A stretch of DNA of 64,000 nt, taken from Endomychus coccineus. Its lineage: Eukaryota > Arthropoda > Insecta > Coleoptera > Endomychidae. Below, piece after piece: positions 43,129 through 57,047 of this stretch. The DNA lies in assembly GCA_958510875.1 (NCBI GenBank), contig OY294072.1:1054001-1118000 (forward strand). The letters run 5' to 3'. The notes below the pieces were generated by a model. The model was not told the origin of the DNA, ran no database searches, and worked only from the letters and a program-made list of their open reading frames with translations. A program made the position numbers and the translations under genes. Positions within the stretch are counted from its first letter, which is position 1. Each line of letters begins with the position of its first letter.

Positions 43129-46100
43129 CTAACCTAAAGAATAGTGTCCATAAGGTAGGGTGCTTGTTTTATCCCCCAATATTACCCGTTTATTATCAAA
43201 GGGGCTCAAAGCGATTTTATTCTGCTCAATTGTGTATAACTTAAGGTCAAAAGAGCGGATAGATCTCTGGACACGATACATCTCTATGTTCTCTTCCAGA
43301 CATCTAACATAGTCTTCGAATGTAATGGTGTTTCGTAAGATATACTCGCGCACCCCTTTGGCTTTCTTTGTGACGTCATCATCGCGATTTTGATTTTGGA
43401 CAGTGAAGCTGTACATTTTTGCCCGCAAACCAACGAACTTATCCATGAGGAGCCCTTTGTTCTCGTCCTTCATCAAGCCTACTACTTTTTTGTTGACCTG
43501 CGGAATCTTAAAGAGGTTGTCTGGAGCATAATTTCCCGATCTCGTATCAAATTTCCCGATATTTCTATTTATAATTGACTCATAAATGTCATCGTTTGTA
43601 ATAATATGGTAAATCAAACTGTCAGTATCAGTGTAACATAATCGCATCAATCCAGGGTCTTTGTATAATTTTTAACATAAAGCCATAATGAAAATCGTAA
43701 ACGCAGGTTTTGGAGATGTCCAAAATAGACATCCCCACATAGATGGGTTTGTTGAATAAAACTTCTAATTTATTCTGTTCTATGGCTACCAAATTCCCCT
43801 CAAACATCTTGCTGCTATTGAAATTAGGTTGAGAAATATAATAGCGAGCCCCATAGGGCCCATACCATTTATTAACTAATCTAACTAGTTTATGCTTCCG
43901 TACATTCTCCATAGATTTACCGAAAGTTGCGTTGATCAGCAGCTTGAAGAGAGCTATTTCAAACGCATTTTTAGAAGCTGCCCTCTATCTAGTGTTGAGA
44001 TCTATGTATGGTTAAGCCACGGAGCTTGCTTAAATTCCAAAATTCTATGGACATTTTTCAGCACCATCCCCAGCGCCAAACATTGTTTTAAATTTCGATA
44101 GTGAATGATATATTTCGATTTATTGTGGAGAGTTGTTAGTAATTTAGGTAATTTGCTGTCGGGTGGTGCTGTGTGAGTGGGACAAAGAGGGAGATCTTTA
44201 TGCAGATCATGTAGTTCAGCTGGGTAATCTAAATCGACTTCCAATATGTAGCCGATTGGACTTTCGTCTGAGACGTTTCTTACGTCTACATCATCGAGAT
44301 TTTCAATCCACTTGAACCCATCATAGGGCAAATATTGAATCAAAGCCCATCCGTACAAATTACAAACGTCAAAATACATGAGGTAACTTGTCTCTTTTTC
44401 GGGGTCGTGATTATTCATGTATTTATTATTGGCCTTTGCAAATCGATTACTGCATTGGCTCACACCTCCACGAATTCCCTTCTCCACAAATAAGACCATA
44501 TCGATGTCTTTCAAATATTGTAAAGATACATTCGTATATTTCAACATACAGTCCCACGTGAAGGAGGGAACCGTGAAATAGTGGGCCGGATCTAAAGCAA
44601 AAAGATCCATACATTTGCTGCGAAAATTCTCAAATACATCGGCCAATAATAAAACATCTGTCTTCAAATATAAATCTGAATAATCACCTAAATTTTCACA
44701 ATTAAAACTAGTCCAAATTGTTTGAGCATGCCTATAATCATCCTCACTTATCGATTCGTCGCGTAATTTATTAAAAAATTTCTCTATTGGAGGAAGATTT
44801 TCCTCGTTCAATTTACCCCATTCATCTAAGTGTTCATAGGGAAATACTCCCTTACGAGTTAGTAATTTAAATTTATCATCGGATAAGTGCGCAAACTCGC
44901 TTTTCGAAATATTCAAATCCTCCACCTTCAAATATGACACTGATTTGTCCAAGCTTGAATCTAAAAACCTACATGAATCGATGAAACGGAATTTAACCAC
45001 GGAATTTTTCGTACTTCTAGTGAAACTTATATACTTCTCTTTATTGATTGGGAGTACTTGAATATTTTGTTTGGACGATTTGGCTATATCTCGAATCAGC
45101 AAAAACTTATCGTACCCACTGAGGTTATGAGCCACAACAGGCACTACGAATCGATATTTATAATTAAGATTACAATCTTGATGGGCTAATCCTCGATATT
45201 TGCCCGTGAAATGGCAATGATCTCTAACACGAACATCTCCCTCTTCGAACTGTCTCTCACAAATATGACATTTCGTTTCCTTCATTATATCAAGGAAACT
45301 GATACCATTCAAGTCCATAGGTACAATAGATTTAAGTTTTAGATCGATAAATTCCCCAATTTTATCTAGTTCATCTGTCAACCATTTGGCCGAGTCTAAT
45401 CCTCTATAACTATCAAATCGTGATAGGGAATTGTTAAATTGGCATTTTAAATAATACCCAACACTATACGCCTCGTGTAGCTGGGTTTTGTTCGTATATG
45501 AACTTACATTAGATTGAGAGCAGTTCTGAATAGGTAATAGGAGAGCTTCAAAGTCAAAATAAATAATAAATGGTATGGGTAGTTTGTTTGAGTGATTCTT
45601 GAATTTCAAATAATCATCTTGGGGGAAAGTAATTTTACACATGTTCATTTTACCACAATCCTCAATGTGATTTTTATACTTATTCTCACTATAAAAATTA
45701 TTTAAACATCTCTCACACAAGTAAGTTTTGTGGTTCAAGCTAATTTGAGAATTTACAAGTCTTGATAAATTTTTAATTAGACAATAGTGAAATTTAACGG
45801 TGGGGTCAATGAAATTTGGGGATTTCGCAGGTTATACATCGCGATATTATTTATCTTGGATTAATAGTAAATTAAAATGCCTCTCTAACTTATTTTTTGT
45901 TAAATATGCAGGGAGAACCTTCAATTTCTCCACATGTTCGCTCTGCTGCTGCTCATTACCCCCACATAATTCCAAAACGAATACATGAATTGAAATATTG
46001 TTATTTTTCTCGAAAGTTGGAATTTGTGATATAGGAAGGGGGAATGTTAGATTTTGTAAATTTAAAACATTACTGAAATGTGGATATGAAGAAACACGAG

Positions 46101-46923
46101 CTGTATTTGCTGCTGCTGGATGTAGTCCCGCTGTTACTGCCCAGGCAAAACAGTATTCATCGTAATTTTTAATATTAATAACAGCACGCTTCAAGAGTAT
46201 TCCTTTGGGGAGAACGATATACGAAGAGCCTGAATTGATTGTTTCATGCTTATTTATATTCACCCCCAAACTGATAACCTCCCTAATGCTCCACCCCGAG
46301 TCACGTTCCAAAAAATCATCCAGCTTTACTTGGAGTTTATCAATTACATTCTCCTTGAACCACTCCAATAAATTTGTAAAAGCATCTATTGGAGCGGATT
46401 TGGTGTGGAAATATTTATACTCTGTTTGGATGAGCTCGTCGATCGCATTGAGCCGCATATATTCCCCACAAAATGTAGTGTTTACCTTAATGAAATTGTA
46501 TGTATGTAAAATTTTGGTGATTCTAGGACTGAAAAGATGAAAAGCATCATATAAAAAATTTATCGGGTCTAAATGTGAAATGTTCGTTATAAAGCCAGTT
46601 CGAATTCGTTGGGAAAATGCGCATTTACCTTCCTCCCAACGGATTCGCTCACTACGGTTCTTATTAGTTGTGGGTGGTTTATTTCGAACCCCTAATAAAA
46701 TTTTGAATCTTTTTAAATGCCCAATATTACATTGAAGTTGGTTCTTACAGGGTAAATTCAAGGTGTCTTTGGTTAAATGCCTGGAAAAAGTCCTAATGTA
46801 CTTTGTACAGAAACCTATCCACTTTGTTATTTCCTGAGGGGATAATTTCGATTTTAATAAATCCCGTTGAGCCTCATTGATAATTTTCTCAATCTCCCCA
46901 CTGATTTTAGCGATTGAAACCAT
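43129..46923 (-). pseudogene. Protein-primed DNA polymerase B, several frameshifts
   Basis: The minus-strand gene starts at the ATG at 46923. The N-terminal part (45847-46923) is the typical insect Polinton leader (YIVLPKGILLKRAVINIKN, CFAWAV.AGLHP). After a break near 45840 comes a zinc-finger-like CERCLNNFYSENKYKNHIEDC, the exonuclease motifs YFDFEALL, HNLSGYDKF and YLKTDVLLLADVF, and polymerase motif A in YFDVCNLYGWAL (45738-44002). Frames change near 43990. Motif B NATFGK and the MENVRKHK region are at about 43960-43660. A further shift leads to motif C CYTDTDSLIYH (43650-43129). At least three lesions make it inactive. It lies between the OB-like gene and the mariner-like insertion. Element 1 lacks this gene. 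Confidence 0.9.
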
Positions 46924-47023
46924 AGTTGAAAATAAAACAAGCAGCCTACCTTATGATATATAAGAACAGTACAGGAGGGATGTTGCCGTTGTCGTTAGTG
47001 GTGTTGCTGTAAGGTTCTCTCTC

Positions 47024-47344
47024 TCAACTCCTGGGAGGCAATTCGCAGAATTCTATTTTTGCACAAGATTTTCCTGCCCCAATCGCTTCTTCCCCTCCAT
47101 ATATTAATGCGGTGTTCTGTCCCTTATTGATGATATCGATTATGGGGATAAGCACTGTTGTTAGTCGCTTAGGCAGGAAAACAGTTAGGTCACCTTCTAA
47201 TTCTGCTAAAACAGCCTCCCCAAATTTGGTGTGTACTGTTTTCAAATTTGAAATTAAATGTGGTACATCTAATTTCAAGTCTGCAATCTTTGTAGGTGTT
47301 GCCCTCTGCAAGAGTGAAATTTGATTCAGTTTGGAGAAATCCAT
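47024..47344 (-). CDS. Small OB-fold-like protein (candidate ssDNA-binding)
   Basis: 106 residues, intact, ATG at 47344. The segment LKTVHTKFGEAVLAELEGDLTVFLPKRL has the TKFG..VL..L....VFLP pattern of a small protein that recurs beside Polinton polymerase genes, as I recall. The strand-rich middle would suit an OB fold and single-stranded DNA binding. It lies 100 bp upstream of the polymerase gene on the same strand, which supports a replication role. The function is inferred. Confidence 0.5.
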   Translation of the reverse strand: MDFSKLNQISLLQRATPTKIADLKLDVPHLISNLKTVHTKFGEAVLAELEGDLTVFLPKRLTTVLIPIIDIINKGQNTALIYGGEEAIGAGKSCAKIEFCELPPRS

Positions 47345-48064
47345 TTTTCACTTTATTTTTTTTTTAAATCTAAAACAAATCGATGGAAGTTAACAGTGAA
47401 GAATTATTTTTGTGTGTGTGTGTGTTGAATTTACCCCACCAAATTGAAGATTAATGAATAAACCAAAATATTATTAAATATTTTACTAAGCAAATTGTAT
47501 AAAAGAAGATTAATAAATACTTTCAAAAAGTTCTACCAGTATATTTTTTAAGAAAAGAAAAATAAATATTCCCTACATATAAATTAACCCTACATAGGAA
47601 AATAACGTTTAAGTTAATTAATAAAATAAACTCACCTAGATTTTAGCACTCACAAAAACACGTCTGGTTGAATCTAACTCAGATTTAATGATGAATTTAA
47701 TAATAACTTGAGATACGCATATCGCGTTTTATAGGAACTTCTTATCAGTTGACGGCGCCATCGAGTCGGTCAATAACAACTTTATCGTTTTCTTTTTAGG
47801 AACTTCTTATCAATTGACGTCATGTATATCGTTCATGCGTGGCGAATAACAGATTTATCAATTTCTTTTTATAGGAACTTCTTATCGATTGACGTCATGT
47901 ATAGCGTTCATGCTTGGTGAAAAACAACTTTATCAATTTCTGCGAATTAGTTTAATTTTAGTTTATCGCATATTCAATGATTAAATATCGTGTATAAAAC
48001 CTATGGCACTTCAAAGGAGGAAATAGTATTATTCTCAAAGTGGTAAAGTGTGATATAGAGAAAA
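47345..48064 (+). promoter_or_regulatory. Promoter of the six-exon gene with three 67-75-bp repeats
   Basis: Three copies of a unit with AGGAACTTCTTATCA, ATTGACGTCATGTATA and GTTCATGC start near 47726, 47793 and 47868. Each has or nearly has a TGACGTCA palindrome. TATAAA at 47993-47998 lies 67 bp before the ATG at 48065. This is the clearest promoter architecture in the window. The part at 47345-47700 is AT-rich with no feature seen. Confidence 0.6.
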
Positions 48065-49273
<1,209 letters not shown>

Positions 49274-49346
49274 GTTAAAAGTTAAATGTATGTGTCTAAC
49301 TCATTCCCTATCTCCTATTCTTAATCAAACAACAGCAATACTTCCA

Positions 49347-49835
49347 TTATTTATTATTATTATTATTATTATTAATACGTTTCTTTACATTTTTAATGAG
49401 GATTTTCAGTAGTAAAACTGATAATACACTAAGATTGAAACATTGCATAGCATAGATTTCATTTTCTTTCTGTGGTGGTTGAGTTTCAGATACATTGCTT
49501 AGGCAATTGATTGCTGCCGCCGCAGGTGTTGAGGCTTCAGTTTGCTGCCAATTCACCACGTCTCCCTCACTTCCATTATGGAATAATAACTTGAGTTTAT
49601 AGTTGAATGTTGGTAACATAGTTTTAGGAATAACGTATGAGAATACCTCCAATTGATTTTCATTAACTAGTTGGTGGTCTAGGGGCTGCCATTCAGTTCG
49701 ATTACATTCCTTATCAACGAAGGCATCCTTGTTGGGACATATATAAATCCGATTCACTCGAGGTGGTACGTTTGTATATAGGACCTCATTCAATATTGCG
49801 GTTAGGATTATGAAATTTGATTTCAACACAACCAT
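49347..49835 (-). CDS. Small type I membrane protein
   Basis: About 162 residues from the ATG at 49835 (MVVLKSNF). Signal-peptide-like FIILTAILNEVLYTNV, RIYICPN, CNRTEWQPL (N-glycosylation sequon), NYKLKLLFHNGSEGD, then a hydrophobic segment LSVLSVLLLKILI and a basic tail. The ending is a run of Asn encoded by an (ATT)n microsatellite. Homologous to 13749-14255 of element 1 and at the same relative place. Intact. Function unknown; a surface or virion-membrane role is inferred. Confidence 0.7.
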   Translation of the reverse strand: MVVLKSNFIILTAILNEVLYTNVPPRVNRIYICPNKDAFVDKECNRTEWQPLDHQLVNENQLEVFSYVIPKTMLPTFNYKLKLLFHNGSEGDVVNWQQTEASTPAAAAINCLSNVSETQPPQKENEIYAMQCFNLSVLSVLLLKILIKNVKKRINNNNNNNK

Positions 49836-49971
49836 CCCCTCCACTTATACTCAAATTACCTAGTTGGCTTATAGTTAACTTTTTATCTTCGTAAAATTTT
49901 ATGTCTTTATTCAGTGCTACTAATTTCACATGGAATTCAAACAGTTTACGTGCGTATTCTTCCAAAGACAT
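49786..49971 (-). CDS. Small ORF overlapping the membrane-protein gene
   Basis: 61 residues, ATG at 49971 (MSLEEYARKLFEF). The NKDIKFYEDKK segment matches the element 1 ORF at 14164-14358. It overlaps the start of the membrane-protein gene in a different frame, as in element 1. Conserved overlap suggests a real, possibly co-expressed, small protein. Confidence 0.5.
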   Translation of the reverse strand: MSLEEYARKLFEFHVKLVALNKDIKFYEDKKLTISQLGNLSISGGDGCVEIKFHNPNRNIE

Positions 49972-49978
49972 ATCAATA

Positions 49979-50533
49979 CTAGTCAGTTTTGGGGGAGAGT
50001 GCCCCCATACCCATTTTTTGAAACCCTCGTAATAAATCTAGATGGGCATCTTCCTTCGTAACATATTCAAACAATTTCCATCTGTTTACACTGCAGCACA
50101 TAGAATTATTGTGGTTGGAGTGATGAAGGCAGATATATCTACAGTTTCCTCGAACAAATTCTGGACAGCTACCTTTCAAATTCAAGACTTTCACCTGGCG
50201 ATCTAACCCCAATTTTTTTAGGATGTTCACTATGAATTTGGCTTTACCCTTTCCACAAACGTATATGATGCTATTTGGGTCAATATTTTCCTTGAAAATT
50301 TCCTCCATCCTAATATAGTCCTGGTATCCAGAGTTGTATGGAATTCCGTGGTACTTTTCACAAAACATTACTTGCTTCATTTGATTTTCTGCGAGTTCAC
50401 TTAGCGGTGTGGGTGACTTGAATAGAAAATATTTTTCTAACCTTTTCTCACAATCCACCAAAACAAGTTCCTTAACTATCATTCCATGGTATGAGATTTG
50501 GAAGCTCTGAATGTCAACCGCCACACACTTCAT
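49979..50533 (-). CDS. Conserved Polinton-type protein, Cys/His-rich (paralogue 2)
   Basis: 184 residues, intact, ATG at 50533. It shares the VDIQ.F, LFK.P.PL..L, HG..Y.SG....Y, IIYV.G..KA.F and C..H......C.VN pattern with 32051-32557. The first gene inside the right inverted repeat. The two paralogues sit at opposite sides of element 2, both on the minus strand. Function unknown; a nucleic-acid-related role is possible because of the Cys/His cluster. Confidence 0.6.
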   Translation of the reverse strand: MKCVAVDIQSFQISYHGMIVKELVLVDCEKRLEKYFLFKSPTPLSELAENQMKQVMFCEKYHGIPYNSGYQDYIRMEEIFKENIDPNSIIYVCGKGKAKFIVNILKKLGLDRQVKVLNLKGSCPEFVRGNCRYICLHHSNHNNSMCCSVNRWKLFEYVTKEDAHLDLLRGFQKMGMGALSPKTD

Positions 50534-50594
50534 CTTGAGCTAAACTGCTTCATCGATATTAACATCAACAATACAAACTAGAACGAACCGGGTG

Positions 50595-51215
50595 AGGCGG
50601 ACGAGTCGAACTGGTGGCGCCACCTCCACGAAGCAGTCTGTACCTTAGGCCCGCCATGACAGCTGTCACGTGGTGGTGACATCTCCACGAAGCAGTCTGT
50701 ACCTTAGGCCCGCCATGACAGCTGTCACGTGGTGGGGACACCTCCACGGAGCAGTCTGTACCTTAGGTCCACCATAACAGCTGTCACGTGGTGGTGACAT
50801 CTCCACGAAGCAGTCTGTACCTTAGGCCCGCCATGACAGCTGTCACGTGGTGGTGACACCTCCACAACGCAATCTGTACCTTAGGTCCACCATGACAGCT
50901 GTCACGTGGTGGTGACATCTCCACGAAGCAATCTGTACCTTAGGTCCGCCATGACAGCTGTCAGGTGATAGTCATGTGATACCCCTGTACATGTGACACA
51001 CTTTTTGTACACACCCTGTATACTCGATGGCAGCTGCCTCGTGATAGTCACGTGACCCTGTACATGTGACACACTTTTTGTACGCACCCTGTATACTCTT
51101 TACGAACAACATATCCTTATCTCACACCTTATCACACACATCCATTCCTTATCACCGACACCCCTATGGCCGCCATCTTGGTTCTTGATCGTAGAACGCG
51201 ACCAGTTCATCTACT
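50595..51215 (-). repeat. Element 2 right terminal inverted repeat
   Basis: Inverse of 26485-27195. The ~59-bp units run from about 50610 to 50960 (TGACAGCTGTCACGTGG, CACGAAGCAGTCTGTACC). Two copies of TGACACACTTTTTGTAC follow, then a conserved outer ~130 bp ending CCAGTTCATCTACT. Very low divergence from the left copy. Confidence 0.95.
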
Positions 51216-52388
51216 AGAATCCTTTCGACTAAACGCGTAGACTCCTGGATTTGAAGATGTCATATCTTCAGTTTTCAGGATAAACGAGACAATGTACGGA
51301 GCGAACGAATCGTCGATCTAGACGTTTAAATTGCGTATACTAAAATCATTGTTAGAACAGCTATCGACATGAACTATGAGTCGGGATGTTCAGAAATTTG
51401 TTTTAAATTTGAATACATGACTAAAAATGATTTCAGAATCTTCTTGACTGAACGAGTACACTCCTGGATCTGAAGATGTCATACCTTCAGTTTTCGAGTT
51501 AAACGTGACAAAGTGCGAAGCGAATGAATCGTCGATCTGGACGTTTATATTGGGTATACTAGAATCGTTATAAGAATAGCTCTTCCCATGAACTATGGGT
51601 CAAGATGTTCAGAAATAAGCTTTAAATTTGAATCCGAGACTAAAAATGATTTTAAAATCCTCTTGGCTGAACGCGTACACTCTTGGATCTGAAGATGTCA
51701 TATCTCCAGTTCTCGAGATAAACGCGACAAGGTACGAAGCGAATGAATCATTGATCTAGACGTTTACATTGGGTATACTTAAATCGTTATAAGAACAGCT
51801 ATTGACATGAACTATGTGTCGGGATGTTCAGAAAAATGTTTCAAATTTGAATCCGGGACATAAAATAATTTCGGAATTCTCTTGGCTAAACGCGCACACT
51901 CGTGGATCTGGAGATGTCATATCTTTAGTTTTCGATATAAACGCGACAATGTACGGAGCGAATTAATGGTCGATCTAGACGTTTACATTGGGTATACTAA
52001 AATCGTTATGAGAACAGCTATTGACATAAACCATGGGTCGGGATTTTCAGAAATATGTTTCAAATTCGACTCTGGTACTGATAATGATTTCAGGATCCTC
52101 TTGGTTGAACGCGTACCATTCTGGATCTAAAGATTTCATATCTTCAGTTTAAGAGATAAACGCGACATTGTACGAAGCGAACGAGAAGTCGATCTGGAGG
52201 TTTACATTGGGTATACTAAAATAGTTATAAGAACAGCTATTGACATGAACTATGGATCAGGATGTTCAGGAATATGTTTCAAATATGAATCCGGGACTAA
52301 GAATGATTTCAGAATTCTCTTGGCCGAACGCGTACACTCATGGATCTGAAGATGTCATATCTTTAGTTTTTGAGATAAACGCTACTGT
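51216..52388. repeat. ~219-bp satellite array, block 2
   Basis: Starts with the target duplication AGAATC (51216-51221) and continues the same monomers as block 1 (CTAAACGCGTA, TCGTCGATCTAGACG). About five monomers until the LTR-element fragment. Open frames here are artefacts. Confidence 0.95.
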
Positions 52389-53821
52389 AGGGAAAATATA
52401 GCATAATATTTAAGTTATCATATTCATGCTGAATATGTATATATCATGTAGAGCAATTATTATTGATTCACTAAGCAGTACGTCACCCGTGACAAGAGGG
52501 GCGAACGTTACCTTTCAGGTAACACTTACATTGATAGATATAGATGTCTCGATATTCTATCGAGAACGACATGGTACAATCCTGTCAGGAGTACTATTGA
52601 CTTAGTGATGTTTCTTATTGTGTATCAGTGAATAAACCAGCTTACCACAACGTCATCTTCTATTCTGGGGTGTCCACGCAGATATCCCAACCTCATATAA
52701 TCAAAAACCACCAAATGGCGATCCTGCAAACTGCTTCGTGATGCGGAATTAGGTGTACTAAGTTCAATATTAATCAATCCACAATACTTAATCAAAAAAT
52801 TCTGACCGATTATTCCGTCAGCATCGCATGCTAAATTTTTAAACACATAATATCGTTCATTAAACATTCGTGCATTCGCTTCCAATTTCAAATCAACACA
52901 TCTTTCTGCTACTAACATACCCCCTATTCCTTTAATTTTCAATTTATTCTCTGTCGTACACACGTCTTTCGGTAATCTTTCATACTTTAAAGCGCACAAG
53001 GATGCACCTGTATCCACTAGAAATGTAACATCCTTTCCATTTACATTGAAATACACTCGATTCATACCAATACATTCATATATACAATCACGCTCAGTTC
53101 TCTCGAAATAACTGCTGCAGTGAACTTTCATCCTCAACATTCTTACTTTCATCTCCTTGCGCACAATACACATTGCCTTGATACCCTCTATTTTGCGTAT
53201 TTTGAGCAAAATTTTTAAACTGTCCTCTACCGTGGTTATTGTAATCCCTATACTGTCCACGTTTATAATTACTACAGTTCTTACTCCCTTGGTCGTAATT
53301 ATTAGCTTGTTTTGTATAATTATTCCCGTAGTTGTGGCTGTAGTTATTTCGGTAATTTTGATTTTGATATATTCCTCTGTTAGAACGGCCTCTACAATTA
53401 TTTCTGAATTCTCTCCTATTCGAAATTTTGCCTCTATATTTATGATATCCTCCATCATTGTCGTTGCGGCTTTTTCCCATGGCATTTATTTCAGGCGTTT
53501 TCGTTAGGCTTTCATTATCTTGCGCTACTTTTATCGCTTCTTTCAGAAATGTTGGATTTTTGCAGCTAGAATTATACTTAATGACTGGTTATTCAAGACC
53601 GAAGTAAATTTCCTTATTGCATTTTTCTCATTGAGTGGCTGCAAGATCGCATATGCATTTTCGTCGTCATTGGCCTGGGAGATTGTCAAGTTGCGGAAAA
53701 GTTCCTGTACGTCTTCTCCAAATTTTTCAACTGTCCTGGATCCTTGTTTTGTTCTTGACGACTTCTCTTCCAAAGCGGCGTGTGATTTTTTAGTCGAGTC
53801 ATCAAGCGATATAGACATGTT
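52389..53821 (-). mobile_element. LTR-retrotransposon fragment (Gag-Pro and one end)
   Basis: Minus strand. The end at 52389 (TGTAGGG on plus, CCCTACA on minus) and the TATA-poor 240 bp after it look like an LTR remnant. Then follow protease and Gag sequence. Pol and the second LTR are absent. The right side is cut where LINE sequence begins, near 53821. Confidence 0.7.
52625..53818 (-). pseudogene. Gag and aspartic protease remnants
   Basis: The Gag part (53543-53818) ends with NDDENAYAILQPL and SLSIILAAK. A frame change follows, then an Arg/Asn/Tyr/Gly-rich nucleocapsid-like stretch (53094-53480), which overlaps in another frame with the protease ORF. The protease part has FLVDTGASLCAL (about residues 147-158 of the 52625-53485 ORF) and a later DGIIGQNFL, the two hallmark pieces of a retropepsin. 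Type probably Ty3/gypsy-like, not certain. Confidence 0.75.
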
Positions 53822-56800
53822 TACTTATGCTCCTCTAAATACTCCTAAGAAAATATACATTTACGTTGGTAAGTGTAACGAAAACACTTCGGTAGAAGAC
53901 GTGGAAAAATACCTTCAATTGAAATACCCCGACTATACTTTTGGTGTAGAAAAGCTTACTTCCAAAGGTATTTATGTGTCCTTTTGTGTAACAGCAGATT
54001 ACGATCTACTGGATACAATATGATACCACCTATTGGCCCAGTGGCTTTCTGGTCAAGAGTACAATCAATCAGTTCCTTTAAATGAATCCTCAGTACATAA
54101 ATCAGAGAAACATACTATTATTCATCTGAACATACAATCCTTAGCAAACAAAATTGATGAGCTTGAAGTCTTCATCTCGCAATACAACCCTATTTGTATC
54201 TGTCTGACCGAAACTTGGCTAAATAGTGGCTCTAAATTTATGAACTTTTCAAACTATATTTCTGTTAGTAACTATTGCCGGCAATCAAATACACATGGTG
54301 GTGTGATTATTTACGTCAAAGATGTCTTAGAAGCAAAAAAAATCAATACTGCCAACCAATTCAATATTGAAATGAATATAGAAAGTTGTGCTGTTCAAAT
54401 AAATGTTGGAAATATTCAAATATGCGTTGTTGTAATGTACAGGCCTCCCTCGGGTGAGAATGAATCATTCTTTGCCAATGCTTCAAGAATTCTAGATAAA
54501 GTTAATGAAAGATATGACTATTATTTTATGTGGCGATTTTAACATCGACTACAATTCAAACACCTTAAATAAACAAATTTTAAATGATATGTTTGATTGC
54601 TATAAGTTCAACAATAAAGTACTAACTCCGACGAGATTCCATATTTGCAATGGTAATTTTGTCTCATCATCTTCAATAGATTATTTGCTAACAACACTGG
54701 ACAACAATGACTTTGATGTCGAAAATGTAAATCCCAACTTATCTGATCATTTAGCGCAAATTATGACTTTAAGTCTGAAAGTAAAGGCTAGCAGAGAATC
54801 ACATGAACTTATTAGCCAAAGGGATTTATGTCAAAACAATCTAGTTAGTCTAAAACAAATGTTACAATTAGAAAAATTGGAACACACACTTCAGTGAAAA
54901 TGTAGAATTGGAATTTAACGAATTTCTGGAGACTCTTGTCTGGTATTTTGATCTCTTTTGTCCAGTAAAACAAGTGTTAACAAATACAAATAAGAACCAT
55001 TATCCATGGATATTCCTGATATCTTGAAAAAGCGAGGAGAATTAAAAGATCTGTACAATGTAATGAGACATAACAATAGTACTGAAACTGTGAAACTGTA
55101 CAAACATCAAAAGAAGCTATATAAAACTTTGATCAGAAAATCTAAAATAAAATACTATTCAAATATACTGGAAAATACATCGAACAAGTCAAAAACAGTG
55201 TGGCAGTTAGTGAATAATAAAGTCAAACAAAACATATGTATAAAATCTGACAGTGAAAGAGAGTGTAATTCAAAGGAAGTATCAGATTTATTTGGAGAAT
55301 ACTTCACTACTACATCTGACGTTAAAGTGAAACAACACTTTGGACCTAACATTTCAAAACAATGTAAAACAAGTGACATATTTCCTCATACAATGTTCTT
55401 TGAAGATATTTCTAGTGAAGAAATAAAATCCGCAATCATGGGACTCAAAAATAAAAAATCCAGTGGTGTAGATAACATTTCAGCTAAAGTTCTCAAATAT
55501 ATATGTGATGCTGTTGCTGAACCATTGATCTACTTGTTTAATCTGTCTATAAAATCATGTAAATTTCCTAAATGCTTAAAACTAGGAATCATTATACACA
55601 CATTTAAAAGCTGGGATGAATCGGATATTGGCAACTATAGGCCCATTTGCATATTAAGTACATTCTCAAAAATATTAGAAAGAATTGTTTATGATAGGAT
55701 GGTACATTACTTAGAACATTTCAATTTATTATCACCATTTCAACATGGATTTTGCAAAAATCAATCAACAAAAACGGCTTCGTTTAATCTAATTGAATTT
55801 GTCAATAAGGAAATTGATTCTCATAAAAAAGTGGCAACACTATTTTTTGATATCTCATATGCATTTGACACAGTGAACATAGAATTTGTGATCTCAAAAT
55901 TATATAACTTGGGTATACGGGATTTTCTATTAAACTGGCTGTCATCATTTTTAACTGATAGGCAAATAGTAGTTTCAGCAAACGGTGTTCAATCTAAAAA
56001 ATTTTCCTTAAATAGAGGAGTAGCCCAAGGTTCTGTATTGGGGCCTCTTATTTTGCTCATTTGTATCAACGATCTACCCTCAAATATTACTGTTGGGTTG
56101 CTTACCAAATTTGCAGATGATGTGTCAGTCAGCTTATCAGCGGACAGTATGGAGGAGCTACAAAAAGACATTGAACAGGCAATTATGGAACTCGAGACTT
56201 GGTGTCACAAAAATCAGTTACTACTGAATGAAAATAAAACAGTATGTATTCATTTCGATGAAGATTACAATTTACTTTTAATTTCACAGATAAAAGAAGG
56301 TTGTAAATTTCCGGGGAGTCTCATAGATTATCGTTTAAGCTGGAATAAGCAAGTCGATCTTGTCTGTAATAAATTAAAAAGTGCTTACTACGCTCTGTTA
56401 AGGCTTAGAAATACCTTTGATAAATCATACCTACTTCAAATTTATTATGCACTGGCCTATTCTCACATAGCATACAATATTATCTTGTGAGGTAGAGCAG
56501 TAAACACAAGCGGGGTTTTCATATCACAAAAACGTCTTGGTAGGCTTGTATTTAACATGAAACGCAGAGAATCCTGGAAAACAATATTTCGCGACAACAG
56601 AATTTCAACCTTTCCCTCTATATTCATCTACAAATGTTCAGTATTTGTTTATCAAAATATGCATTTATCAAGTAGAAACAATATTAACCACGAATACAAT
56701 ACCCGACATGCTACAGATCAAGGGTCACGGTCCATAACAGTACCTTGTACGAGAAATCGCCATCGTCTGACAATATTTAACAATTTACCAGGAGAAATTA

Positions 56801-57047
56801 AACAATGTAGGTCAATGACAAGCTTTAAAAGAAAGATAAGAAACTTTCTTCTTACAGAATCATTCTACTCAATTAGAGAATTTTTAGAATAATTGTTTTA
56901 CAATATCTTGACATAACTTATTCAACATTCTAATTTAAATTATTTTTTCTAGCTACTTTTGAAATTATATTTCTCAAATTATTTATTTTACAAATGGATT
57001 TAATGTTTTTAAAACTGTAAATTTGATCTTATCTCTTAATTTGTGTT
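53822..57047 (+). mobile_element. LINE (non-LTR retrotransposon), 5'-truncated and decayed
   Basis: Begins within an ORF1 C-terminus (KKIYIYVGKCNENTSVEDVEKYL, 53822-54023). It continues through endonuclease and reverse transcriptase to 56892, then about 150 bp of 3' sequence before satellite resumes. Of the jockey/CR1 kind by ORF1 and RT style. Several frameshifts and a TGA interrupt it. Confidence 0.85.
54033..56892 (+). pseudogene. LINE endonuclease-reverse transcriptase, broken
   Basis: The endonuclease part has HLNIQSLANKIDEL, CLTETWL, GGVIIYVK and VVMYRPPSG, then after a frameshift (about 54530) CGDFNIDY and SSIDYLLT, DHLAQIMTL. Another shift near 54890 precedes the RT (55006-56490): LKNKKSSGVDNIS, NYRPICILSTFSKILERIV, FDISYAFDTVN, GVAQGSVLGPLILLICINDLP and FADD at residues 369-372. 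A TGA at 56488-56490 replaces a Trp codon. The same frame continues to 56892 with YNTRHATDQGS. It would reverse-transcribe LINE RNA if whole. Confidence 0.88.
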
